This document shows, piece after piece, positions 1 to 5,995 of a DNA stretch of 8,690 nucleotides. Positions within the stretch are counted from its first letter, which is position 1; each line of letters begins with the position of its first letter. The DNA is taken from NCBI GenBank assembly GCA_002344825.1, contig DDUN01000057.1:1-8690 (forward strand), in the 5' to 3' direction. The DNA comes from Candidatus Multiplicimicrobium inquinatum (GTDB taxonomy: Bacteria; Omnitrophota; Omnitrophia; Omnitrophales; Aquincolibacteriaceae). A program made the position numbers and the translations under genes. The notes beneath the pieces were generated by a model. It saw only the letters and a list, made by a program, of their open reading frames with translations, did no database searches and was not told the origin of the DNA.

Positions 1-11
1 TTTAATTTATG

Positions 12-30
12 TCGGACTAAAAGAGTCCGA
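12..30. other. Perfect 7-bp stem-loop at the window edge
   Basis: TCGGACT (12-18) and AGTCCGA (24-30) pair perfectly around a 5-base loop. Only a short T run (TTTC) follows on the plus strand, so it is a weak terminator candidate for a plus-strand gene lying left of the window. It could also be one more member of the stem-loop cluster behind ino1. Its ATG(T/C)CGG opening loosely resembles the 42-base units at 77-160, but the rest differs. Confidence 0.4.
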
Positions 31-45
31 TTTCAAGTCTAAGAA

Positions 46-71
46 ATACCGCTCTTTTTCAGGAGCGGTAT
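46..71. terminator. Probable bidirectional intrinsic terminator downstream of ino1
   Basis: ATACCGCTC (46-54) pairs perfectly with GAGCGGTAT (63-71) around an 8-base loop. It is flanked by an A-rich run on the left (AAGAA) and a T-rich run on the right (CTTTT), as expected for a Rho-independent terminator usable from both sides. It would end minus-strand transcription from ino1, about 85 bases after its stop codon, and perhaps a plus-strand transcript entering from the left. The T tracts are short and broken by C, so termination may be only partial. Confidence 0.55.
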
Positions 72-76
72 CTTTT

Positions 77-160
77 ATGCCGGTTGAACCAAAGGTTCAG
101 AGGCCATTATATTACAGCATGCCGGTTGAGCTTAAAGCTCAGAGGCAAATACTTTACAGG
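77..160. repeat. 42-base tandem duplication, each copy with a hairpin and the ino1 stop context
   Basis: Two copies, 77-118 and 119-160, follow each other without a gap and match at 32 of 42 positions. Both begin ATGCCGGTTGA and end near TTACAG. Each holds a perfect 6-bp hairpin with a 3-base loop: TGAACC/GGTTCA around AAA in the first, TGAGCT/AGCTCA around TAA in the second. Outer GCC and GGC triplets can add 3 bp across a small internal loop. Two stem pairs differ by compensating changes (A-T to G-C, C-G to T-A). The right copy contains the last codon and stop of ino1 (CTG TAA on the minus strand), and the left copy repeats this CTGTAA. Confidence 0.8.
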
Positions 161-1266
161 ACGGCGGCTGTAACCGCTTTCTTAATAAAATCTTCGGTCA
201 TTTGATAAGCTTCATCATCCGTATACTGAATCGGAGGATGCTTCTTAAAGTAAGCGGAAGGCCCGTACAAAATTCCGCCTTCACCGCGGATCAAAGCCAA
301 TTTGCAGCAGCGAATCGAGTCAATCGCCACGCCCGCGGAATTTGGTGAATCTTCCACCGACAAACGCAATTCAATATTGAGCGGAACATCGCCGAACATC
401 CGGCCTTCCATGCGCAAGAAACAAACTTTGTTGTCCTTCTGCCAGGGAACATAATCCGAAGGGCCGATATGAATATTGTCCGGATCCATGCGGTCGCCCG
501 TTACGGATTGAACCGCCTCAGTCTTCGAAATTTTCTTCGAAGCAAGACGGCTGCGGTTAAGCATATTCAAAAAGTCGGTATTGCCGCCGGTGTTGATCTG
601 ATAAGTGCGGTCGAGCTTCACGCCGCGCTTACGGAAAAGATCGGTTAAAACACGATGCGTAATTGTCGCGCCAACCTGAGCTTTAATATCATCGCCGATA
701 ATCGGAAGATTTTTTGCTTTAAAACGCGCGGCCCATTCCGGGTTCGACGCGATAAAAACAGGTATGCAGTTAATGAAACCGCAATTGGCTTCCAAAGCGC
801 AGTCCGCGTAAAACTTAGCGGCTTCTTCGGAGCCCACCGGAAGATAATTAATCACGATTTCAGCACCGGTCGATTTCAATGACTTCACAACGGATTCTTT
901 GGTGGCTTCCGGCTGATCCGAAAGAACAAAAGTAAACTTGTCATCGCGATCTTTCATATGCTCGGAAAAACCGTCGAGCAATTTTCCCATCTGGACTTTG
1001 ACGCCTGATTTCGGGAGTTTCGCGCAAAAAATAGCGGTGCAATTCGGTTCGGCAAAAATGGCCTCATTAACCTCTTTGCCGACTTTGCGTTTATCAATAT
1101 CAAAAGCCGCAACGACTTCGATATCCGAAGGCTTATAACCGCCCAGTTCCCAATGCATCAAACCGATGCTTTCCTGCTCGGTTTTATCCGCGTAATAATA
1201 AAGCCCTTGAATCAAAGAGCTCGCGCAATTGCCGACCCCGACAACCGCAATCTTAATTTTTTCCAC
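154..1266 (-). CDS. ino1: Inositol-3-phosphate synthase (myo-inositol-1-phosphate synthase)
   Basis: This cytosolic NAD-dependent enzyme turns glucose 6-phosphate into 1D-myo-inositol 3-phosphate, the committed step to inositol and inositol lipids. The 370-residue protein has the short prokaryotic length, like the actinobacterial enzymes. A Rossmann glycine motif GVGNCASS lies at residues 10-17. Family blocks follow at GDDIKAQVGAT (191-201, with the conserved active-site lysine), NTGGNTDF (226-233) and DSPNSAGV (306-313). I chose the GTG at 1264-1266 because AGGAGGGG sits three bases upstream of it, so the GGAGG core is spaced well, and the protein start MEKIKIAVVG fits the family. It appears to be a single-gene transcript with its own promoter and a 3' stem-loop cluster. 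Nothing nearby shows what the inositol is used for; a phosphatidylinositol-type lipid or a solute are both possible. Confidence 0.95.
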   Translation of the reverse strand: MEKIKIAVVGVGNCASSLIQGLYYYADKTEQESIGLMHWELGGYKPSDIEVVAAFDIDKRKVGKEVNEAIFAEPNCTAIFCAKLPKSGVKVQMGKLLDGFSEHMKDRDDKFTFVLSDQPEATKESVVKSLKSTGAEIVINYLPVGSEEAAKFYADCALEANCGFINCIPVFIASNPEWAARFKAKNLPIIGDDIKAQVGATITHRVLTDLFRKRGVKLDRTYQINTGGNTDFLNMLNRSRLASKKISKTEAVQSVTGDRMDPDNIHIGPSDYVPWQKDNKVCFLRMEGRMFGDVPLNIELRLSVEDSPNSAGVAIDSIRCCKLALIRGEGGILYGPSAYFKKHPPIQYTDDEAYQMTEDFIKKAVTAAVL

Positions 1267-1296
1267 AATCCCCTCCTGTTACGACGCCTTCTACAA

Positions 1297-1326
1297 ATTA
1301 AAAAAGACATAAAGTCATAATGTCAA
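1297..1326 (-). promoter_or_regulatory. Sigma-70-type promoter for ino1, with an inverted repeat in the spacer
   Basis: On the minus strand, TTGACA (1321-1326) matches the -35 consensus in all six positions. TTTAAT (1297-1302) matches the -10 consensus in five of six, after an 18-base spacer. The start of transcription would fall near 1290, giving a leader of about 25 bases that carries the strong Shine-Dalgarno site. GACAT (1306-1310) and ATGTC (1320-1324) form an inverted repeat across the spacer and into the -35 box, which could be an operator; that part is inference. Confidence 0.7.
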
Positions 1327-1332
1327 TAAGTC

Positions 1333-1345
1333 GCATATGATATGC
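1333..1345. promoter_or_regulatory. 13-bp palindrome just upstream of the ino1 -35 box
   Basis: GCATAT, one central G, then ATATGC form a perfect palindrome. It ends six bases from the -35 box of the ino1 promoter, centred near -50, a position typical of activator sites. The rest of the divergent region to 1483 holds only two weak stem-loops: TAAGA/TCTTA at 1393-1407, and TAGGG/CCCTA at 1473-1493, next to the plus-strand promoter. No regulator gene is nearby, so the function is a guess from shape and position. Confidence 0.4.
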
Positions 1346-1483
1346 AAGAACACGCCGACAGTCTAGTGTTTCGTCCTATTCACCATGATTGCTAAGACTT
1401 GATCTTAATAGAACTTGCAAACAAATCCGCCCTGTCTGAACCGGCTCTTATTATGCCAATGTCACCACAATCTAGGGTATTGA

Positions 1484-1512
1484 TTGAGCCCTATTTCAAT
1501 TTATGTTAGATT
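1484..1512 (+). promoter_or_regulatory. Candidate extended -10 promoter for the SurA-like/lpxD pair
   Basis: TTGAGC (1484-1489) matches the -35 consensus in four of six positions. TAGATT (1507-1512) matches the -10 box in four of six after a 17-base spacer, and TG at 1504-1505 gives the extended -10 motif. Transcription would start near 1518-1520, only about 3-5 bases before the ATG at 1523. This agrees with the absence of a Shine-Dalgarno sequence there. Confidence 0.45.
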
Positions 1513-1522
1513 GCTTGCCGTC

Positions 1523-2176
1523 ATGCTCCAATTTTTAAGAAGTAACACCAAAATTTTCGCTTGGTTTTTCGTCATTGTGCTGGTTTTAGCCTTTGGGCTC
1601 AGCTCTTTTACTTTTAACAAACACGACCAATACGCTGGCGAGGTTTTCGGGAAACAAGTTAGTTTTCAAGAATTTCGTATTTTTGAAACTTTAACCCGCT
1701 TGCTTGCACCCGATCCTTCAATTCTGGAAGACGCTCAAACAGCCTACACTTACGCATGGCAGCAACTGATTCTTTCGCGGGAAGCCCAAAATCAGAAAGT
1801 GGAAGTTTCTGACGATGAAGTCCGCGTTCAAGTGGACCAACTTATGAACCGCCAAGCCGATACGCGCTTAAGCCCGGGCGAATACACCAACCTTCTCAAA
1901 AGCTGGCGCACCACGCCGCATGAATTTGAAAGCGGCGTCCGGGAAATGATCCGCGTCAATAAAATGCTGTCTTCCCTCTTTCAGCTCAAAACCGATCCGT
2001 CGTCTTTCGCTGGTAATGACGCCGATAAAAAAGAAATCCTGCTTCGAGCGGAGAAAGAACGCGCCGAGCTCAAAGAAAACTACATGCGCTGGCTTTCTGA
2101 ACTGAACCAAAAAGCAGCGGTCGTGGACTACAGCAAGCTGAATCAAACGCCATCCGCTCCGGAGGGCACCTCGTGA
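1523..2176 (+). CDS. Membrane-anchored SurA-like chaperone lacking a PPIase domain
   Basis: Residues 10-29 form one hydrophobic segment after a short basic start, so the 217-residue protein is probably an inner-membrane-anchored periplasmic protein. Next comes a SurA/PpiD-type N-terminal chaperone domain (about 37-155), with the usual signs: VFGKQVSFQEF, then a long helix around QLILSREAQNQKVEVSDDEV, then TPHEFESGVREMI. A last helix and strand (about 175-203, with YMRWLSELNQKAAVVDY) resemble the C-terminal piece of SurA that packs on the N-domain. The parvulin PPIase domain normally between these parts is absent. A SurA core without PPIase is known to keep chaperone activity. The start is uncertain: a TTG at 1484 would add 13 residues, but ATG 1523 opens the membrane anchor directly. 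It overlaps lpxD by four bases, so the two are probably translated together. Confidence 0.75.
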   Translation: MLQFLRSNTKIFAWFFVIVLVLAFGLSSFTFNKHDQYAGEVFGKQVSFQEFRIFETLTRLLAPDPSILEDAQTAYTYAWQQLILSREAQNQKVEVSDDEVRVQVDQLMNRQADTRLSPGEYTNLLKSWRTTPHEFESGVREMIRVNKMLSSLFQLKTDPSSFAGNDADKKEILLRAEKERAELKENYMRWLSELNQKAAVVDYSKLNQTPSAPEGTS

Positions 2177-3204
2177 AAACCGTTGAAGCTCTCGCGAAAC
2201 TGATTCAGGGCCAAGTGATCGGCGACGCGGCATTGTCCGTCACCGGCATCACCAACATTGAGCAGCCAAAAACCGGCTGTATCACCTTTGTTCAGGACGA
2301 AAAAAAACTAAAATCACTTGAGCAAACAGAAATCGCCTGCCTGATTGTTCCGGAAACAATCAGCACTTCAACCAAAACATTGATTCAGGTCAAAAACCCC
2401 AAAGCCGCCTGGGCTTTCTTGCTTAATGAATTTTTTCCGCCGCACGCGTTTACCGCGGGCATTTCTCCGCAGGCTTCCGTGTCGCGTACCGCAAAAATCG
2501 GCAATGGAGTCACCATTGAACCTTTCGCGGTTATTCAAGACAGCGCTGAAATCGGCGACAACAGCGTGATTCGCGCGGGCGCTTATGTTGACCGCAATGT
2601 CAAAATCGGAAAAAACAGTGTTCTTCACCCCCGCGTCATGGTTTATAACGATTGCCAAATCGGCAGCCGGGTTATTTTGCATTCCGGTACCGTCATCGGC
2701 ACGGATGGATTTGGCTATGTATCTTCCGCGGCGGGTCATCAGAAAGTTCCGCAAGTCGGTATTGTCGTAATTGAAGATGACGTGGAAGTCGGCGCAAACA
2801 CAACGATTGACCGTGCCACGATCGGTGAAACCCGCATCGGCCGCGGGTGTAAAATCGACAACCAGGTTCAAATCGGCCACAATGTTCAGCTCGGCGCCTG
2901 CACCATTATCTCAGCCCAAACCGGAATTTCAGGCAGTACCAAAGTCGGTATGTTTGTTGTGATGGGCGGTAAAGTCGGCGTGGGTGATCATTGTGAAATC
3001 GGAAATCAAGTCATGGTGGGCGCCGGCGCCGGAGTTCCCTCAAACAAGAAAATTCCGGATAAACAAATTGTTTTCGGAGAACCCGCTCGTCCCTACGCGG
3101 AAGCCCGCAAGCAAATCGGTGCTCAGCTTCGTGCCGCTGAAACACTGGATGAAGTCCGCAAACTCCGTAAAGAGCTCGACGAAATCAAAAAGAAGCTCGG
3201 TTAA
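2173..3204 (+). CDS. lpxD: UDP-3-O-acylglucosamine N-acyltransferase
   Basis: LpxD adds the second 3-hydroxyacyl chain, from acyl-ACP, to UDP-3-O-acylglucosamine in the cytosolic part of lipid A synthesis. The 343-residue length is normal. The N-terminal uridine-binding domain covers about residues 1-100 (GVITNIEQ-like block GITNIEQ at 25-31). Left-handed beta-helix hexapeptide repeats run from about 101 to 300. The family blocks DGFGY (178-182) and IGHNVQLG (234-241), with the catalytic histidine 236, are intact. A charged helix (324-343) ends the protein, as in the trimeric enzymes. The start is GTG, which overlaps the TGA of the preceding gene as GTGA; GGAGG at 2161-2165 lies seven bases before it. 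The partner gene upstream suggests a small outer-membrane-building operon. The stop shares the bases TTAA with the convergent mrp gene. Confidence 0.96.
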   Translation: MKTVEALAKLIQGQVIGDAALSVTGITNIEQPKTGCITFVQDEKKLKSLEQTEIACLIVPETISTSTKTLIQVKNPKAAWAFLLNEFFPPHAFTAGISPQASVSRTAKIGNGVTIEPFAVIQDSAEIGDNSVIRAGAYVDRNVKIGKNSVLHPRVMVYNDCQIGSRVILHSGTVIGTDGFGYVSSAAGHQKVPQVGIVVIEDDVEVGANTTIDRATIGETRIGRGCKIDNQVQIGHNVQLGACTIISAQTGISGSTKVGMFVVMGGKVGVGDHCEIGNQVMVGAGAGVPSNKKIPDKQIVFGEPARPYAEARKQIGAQLRAAETLDEVRKLRKELDEIKKKLG

Positions 3205-4217
3205 TTCGAAACTTTCTGAAGCACGGCTTCAGACACTTTCTCCCCAATTGAAAAAAACTCTTTGGCTGCCTGACTGTTTGAATTTGAAAGAAACACAGGC
3301 TGACCGGCATCACCGGCCACACGAATATCCGCATTCAATTCAATGCGCCCGAGAAAAGGAATGTTCAATTTTTGCGCGGCTTTTTCCGCGCCGCCGCGTC
3401 CAAAAACATCCCCTGCCATATTTTCGACCATGCCCAGCACGGGGACTTTAAGATGATTGAACATCACCACAGCTTTGCGGACATCTTCCAGCGCCACTTC
3501 TTGCGGAGTCGAAACAACTACCGCGCCTGAAACTGAAATGGACTGCGCTAAAGACAATTGAATATCTCCGGTGCCGGGCGGTAAATCGACGACTAAAAAA
3601 TCGAGATTACCCCACTCCACCTTTTGTAAAAACTGCTGAACCGCACTGTGCAGCATCGGCCCGCGCCAAACCATAGGCTGATCTTTGTTCACAAGCAGCC
3701 CAATTGAAATGACCTTGATACCGTGTGCTTCAATCGGAATTAATTTATTATTCTCAGAAACCGTGGGTTTGCTCCCATCAGGAATTCCGAGCATTAAGGG
3801 CAAATTGGGTCCATAAATATCGCCGTCCATAATACCGACTTGAAAGCCTTTCGCTTTAAGCGCAAGCGCGAGATTCACGGAAACCGTTGATTTTCCAACC
3901 CCGCCTTTACCCGCCCCAACCGTAATCACATGTTTGATTCCGTCGGTTTTTCCGCCCAATTCAGCTGAAGCGCTGATCGGCTTACCTTGCGAAACCTGCA
4001 CTTGCACCGAAACCGCGCTTGCTTTTTTCAAGACGCCTTCAACTTCGACTTTAATTTGGCGTAAATTTTCCGCGTCGATATTTTCGGCTTGTAAGTGAAC
4101 AAACACCGCTCCGGCATCCACTTCCAATTCACGGATCATGCCCGAAAGCACAATGCTTTTACCCGTCGCCGGATTTAAGACCGCCTGCAAAATTTTTAAA
4201 ACATCCTGCTGATTCAT
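3201..4217 (-). CDS. mrp: Mrp/ApbC/NBP35-family P-loop ATPase, without any cysteine
   Basis: This family carries and delivers Fe-S clusters in the cytosol as an ATP-dependent dimer. The 338-residue protein starts with a DUF59/MIP18-like domain (about 1-78), followed by the ATPase: deviant Walker A GAGKGGVGKST (101-111), DGDIYGPN (131-138), RGPM (185-188), DLPPGTGD (211-218) and ENMAGDVFGRGG (265-276). Family members usually have a CxxC loop between ENM and the FG.GG block. Here that loop is cut short and the whole protein contains no cysteine. The reading frame is intact through the spot, so this is not an obvious frameshift. The DUF59 domain also lacks its usual Cys-Pro. Cluster binding in the normal way is therefore unlikely; it may be a specialised Mrp. 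ATG 4217 has a GGAG site seven bases upstream, and the CBS gene lies 15 bases upstream. Confidence 0.9.
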   Translation of the reverse strand: MNQQDVLKILQAVLNPATGKSIVLSGMIRELEVDAGAVFVHLQAENIDAENLRQIKVEVEGVLKKASAVSVQVQVSQGKPISASAELGGKTDGIKHVITVGAGKGGVGKSTVSVNLALALKAKGFQVGIMDGDIYGPNLPLMLGIPDGSKPTVSENNKLIPIEAHGIKVISIGLLVNKDQPMVWRGPMLHSAVQQFLQKVEWGNLDFLVVDLPPGTGDIQLSLAQSISVSGAVVVSTPQEVALEDVRKAVVMFNHLKVPVLGMVENMAGDVFGRGGAEKAAQKLNIPFLGRIELNADIRVAGDAGQPVFLSNSNSQAAKEFFSIGEKVSEAVLQKVSN

Positions 4218-4232
4218 TGTTTCTCCAAAAAA

Positions 4233-4664
4233 TTACGCGCCATGCAAAAAATCTTTTAAATATTGAACCTGAACTTGGCTCACCTTAAGCTGTGCTTTCA
4301 CCATATCACCGATGGTGACAATCCCGCAAACTTTACCATCGCCTACGACCGGCACATGACGGATACGCTGTTGGGTCATTAAATTCATCACATACTCAAC
4401 CGTATCGTCGGCTTTGCACATAATCACGCGCGGAGTCATCACCGTTTCAACCAAAGCGGAGCCCCATGCTGATTCATTTTGATGGCAAACGCGCATTAAA
4501 TCACGCTCAGAAAAAACGCCGGATATTTCGCCGGCAGCATCCATTACAAGCACCGCACCAATTTTGTTCTCAACCATCGTTTTGAGCGCCTCGCGGACGG
4601 TTTGCGCCCCCGCGATCATGGTCACTTTACCGCCTTTATCTTTCAAAATATCAGATACAAGCAT
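4233..4664 (-). CDS. Two-CBS-domain protein
   Basis: The 143-residue protein is little more than a CBS pair (Bateman module), which in other proteins binds adenine nucleotides or similar ligands and reports energy state. CBS1 covers about residues 5-62 (VREALKTMVENKIGAVLVMD, then GVFSERDLMR) and CBS2 about 72-130 (MTPRVIMCKADDTVEYVM, then RHVPVVGDGKVCGIVTIGDM). A short C-terminal helix (VQYLKDFL) is common in stand-alone members. There is no signal peptide, so it is cytosolic. ATG 4664 follows GGGGAG with good spacing. It lies 15 bases before mrp and is probably cotranscribed, so it may tune the Mrp ATPase or simply share its transcript. Its ligand cannot be told from sequence. Confidence 0.88.
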   Translation of the reverse strand: MLVSDILKDKGGKVTMIAGAQTVREALKTMVENKIGAVLVMDAAGEISGVFSERDLMRVCHQNESAWGSALVETVMTPRVIMCKADDTVEYVMNLMTQQRIRHVPVVGDGKVCGIVTIGDMVKAQLKVSQVQVQYLKDFLHGA

Positions 4665-4689
4665 TTTGGACTCCCCTTTCTAAAAACGT

Positions 4690-4707
4690 GAAACGCGTTA
4701 GCGTTTC
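4690..4707. promoter_or_regulatory. 7-bp stem-loop in the leader of the CBS-mrp pair
   Basis: GAAACGC (4690-4696) pairs perfectly with GCGTTTC (4701-4707) around GTTA. It lies 25 bases before the CBS-gene start codon, in the probable 5' leader on the minus strand. A T run (CGTTTTTAG) follows after three bases in that direction, so it could act as a weak terminator or attenuator ahead of the CBS-mrp pair. No convincing -35/-10 pair was seen between here and the large inverted repeat at 4740-4850. Confidence 0.4.
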
Positions 4708-4739
4708 TCAGTTTAAAAGCCCCCAACCCAATCCTGAGC

Positions 4740-4850
4740 GATTATTTTAAAATTATTCTTTTGGAATGCGAGTTCTGCGCCGTCAGGACGCAGTTGTCTC
4801 GTGGTCGTAGACCATTGAGCAGAACAAAAGAATAAGTTTTAAAAATAATC
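4740..4850. repeat. 111-base MITE-like element with 24/26-base terminal inverted repeats
   Basis: The left arm 4740-4763 (starts GATTATTTT, ends TTATTCTTTTG) pairs with the right arm 4825-4850. All 24 left-arm bases match, with only two single-base bulges in the right arm. Inside, GTTCTGC (4772-4778) can pair with GCAGAAC (4819-4825), extending the stem with a bulge at 4763-4771. A perfect TGGTC-GTA-GACCA hairpin lies at 4802-4814, and a competing CTGCG/CGCAG hairpin at 4775-4793. The whole can fold as a branched, cloverleaf-like cruciform. It has no coding content. The right arm supplies two bases of the TGA stop of nifS. No simple U-tract terminator is visible. It may be a small non-autonomous transposon relic or a structured 3' end. 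Confidence 0.75.
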
Positions 4851-5985
4851 AGGCCCCTCGGATATGTTCAATTGCACTCTTAAGTTCAACAACCAACACA
4901 TCCACTTCATCTGTTTTTGTAAACCGCCCGAAACTAAACCGAAGCGATGAGCGCGCGTGCTCATCCGAAAAACCCATGGCTTTGATGACATGCGACGGAC
5001 TGCCCGCGCCGCTCATACAAGCCGAACCCGAGGAAACACAAATCTCTTTTTGATCTAACGCGGCAAGCAGTGCTTCCGCGTCTACCCCTTTAAAAGCCAG
5101 GTTACTGGTATTCACGAGCCTTTCCGCTTCCCAGCCATGCACGGTCACGCCGTGGATTTCTTTTTGAACGCGGTCTTCAAAACGATCGCGAACACCTTTT
5201 AAACGTTTTTGCTCTTCAGCTAAATGGCTCAGTGATAATTCGCAAGCTTTACCCGTTCCGATAATACCGGCAACATTTTCCGTTCCGCCGCGGCGTTTTC
5301 GTTCCTGCGAACCACCCCAAACCAAAGCTGAAAACGGCGCCGCTTTGCGATGATATAAAATCCCCGCGCCTTTGGGTCCGTAAAACTTATGCGATGAAAG
5401 AGTTAGAAAATCACACCCCAGTTTCGCCGCGTTAATTTCAATTTTGCCGGCGGATTGAACAGCATCGATCAGAAATACCGCTCCGCTTTCTTTGATCTTT
5501 TCGCTTAATTCTTGCAGCGGAAAATGCACGCCCGTTTCATTGTTAGAAAGCATCAAAGCTACAAGCGCAGTGCGGTCGGAAAGAACTTCTAAAAACTCAT
5601 CAGTTTCGAGTCGTCCCTGATCATCCACGCTGATTTCATGCACGGTATAACCCTGACCCGCCATTTCACGGCAAAGCTTCAAAACGCTGGAATGCTCCAC
5701 CTGACTTGTAATAATTTCTTTACGCTCAGGAAATGCGACCAGCGCAGCGCGAATCGCGGCCGTATTGGCTTCGGTTCCCCCGCTGGTAAAAATAATTTCT
5801 TCTTCGCGTAAAGCCCCCGTGAATTGCGCCGCGGCACGGCGCGCATCCCGCATACCTTTGGAGGGAATCCGCCCCGCGGAATGAAGACTGGAAGGATTAC
5901 CGAAATATTCCGTCAAATAAGGAAGCATGGCTTCCAATACCTGGGGATCCATCGGCGTTGTCGCGTTGTAATCGAAATAAAGCAT
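4849..5985 (-). CDS. NifS/IscS-type cysteine desulfurase
   Basis: This PLP enzyme takes sulfur from cysteine as an enzyme persulfide for Fe-S clusters or thio-modification of tRNA; it is cytosolic. From ATG 5985 the protein has 378 residues, normal for class I. It opens with the family start MLYFDYNATTPMDP and shows TSGGTEAN (67-74), QVEHSS (95-100, with PLP-stacking histidine 98), DAVQ (174-177), the PLP lysine in SSHK (K200), RGGTEN (232-237), and SSGSACMSG with the catalytic cysteine 323. The pattern around the cysteine is NifS/IscS-like, not SufS-like. An upstream in-frame ATG would add 16 hydrophobic residues, but they are encoded by the repeat at 5996-6071 and are not family-like, so I rejected it. 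GGGA lies nine bases before the chosen start. No iscU, sufU or thiI neighbour is visible, so the sulfur target is unknown. Confidence 0.93.
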   Translation of the reverse strand: MLYFDYNATTPMDPQVLEAMLPYLTEYFGNPSSLHSAGRIPSKGMRDARRAAAQFTGALREEEIIFTSGGTEANTAAIRAALVAFPERKEIITSQVEHSSVLKLCREMAGQGYTVHEISVDDQGRLETDEFLEVLSDRTALVALMLSNNETGVHFPLQELSEKIKESGAVFLIDAVQSAGKIEINAAKLGCDFLTLSSHKFYGPKGAGILYHRKAAPFSALVWGGSQERKRRGGTENVAGIIGTGKACELSLSHLAEEQKRLKGVRDRFEDRVQKEIHGVTVHGWEAERLVNTSNLAFKGVDAEALLAALDQKEICVSSGSACMSGAGSPSHVIKAMGFSDEHARSSLRFSFGRFTKTDEVDVLVVELKSAIEHIRGA

Positions 5986-5995
5986 ACTAAATAGT

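Noticed and set aside
77..160. Tandem 42-base units as a CRISPR array.
   Set aside because: There are only two units and they adjoin directly, with no variable spacers; the variable parts are the paired stem bases.
3385..3425. Sequencing frameshift as the cause of the missing CxxC in Mrp.
   Set aside because: The reading frame is continuous on both sides with well-conserved sequence, so a clean in-frame loss fits better; the lack of all other cysteines also argues against one local error.
655..3451. Several plus- and minus-strand ORFs of 60-170 codons opposite or out of frame with ino1, the SurA-like gene and lpxD.
   Set aside because: They are shadows of strongly conserved coding sequence, without Shine-Dalgarno sites or recognisable protein features.
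4740..4850. Cloverleaf fold read as a tRNA gene or as an integron attC site.
   Set aside because: There is no GTTCGA-like T loop, no anticodon stem-loop of the right size, and no RYYYAAC/GTTRRRY core sites at the ends.
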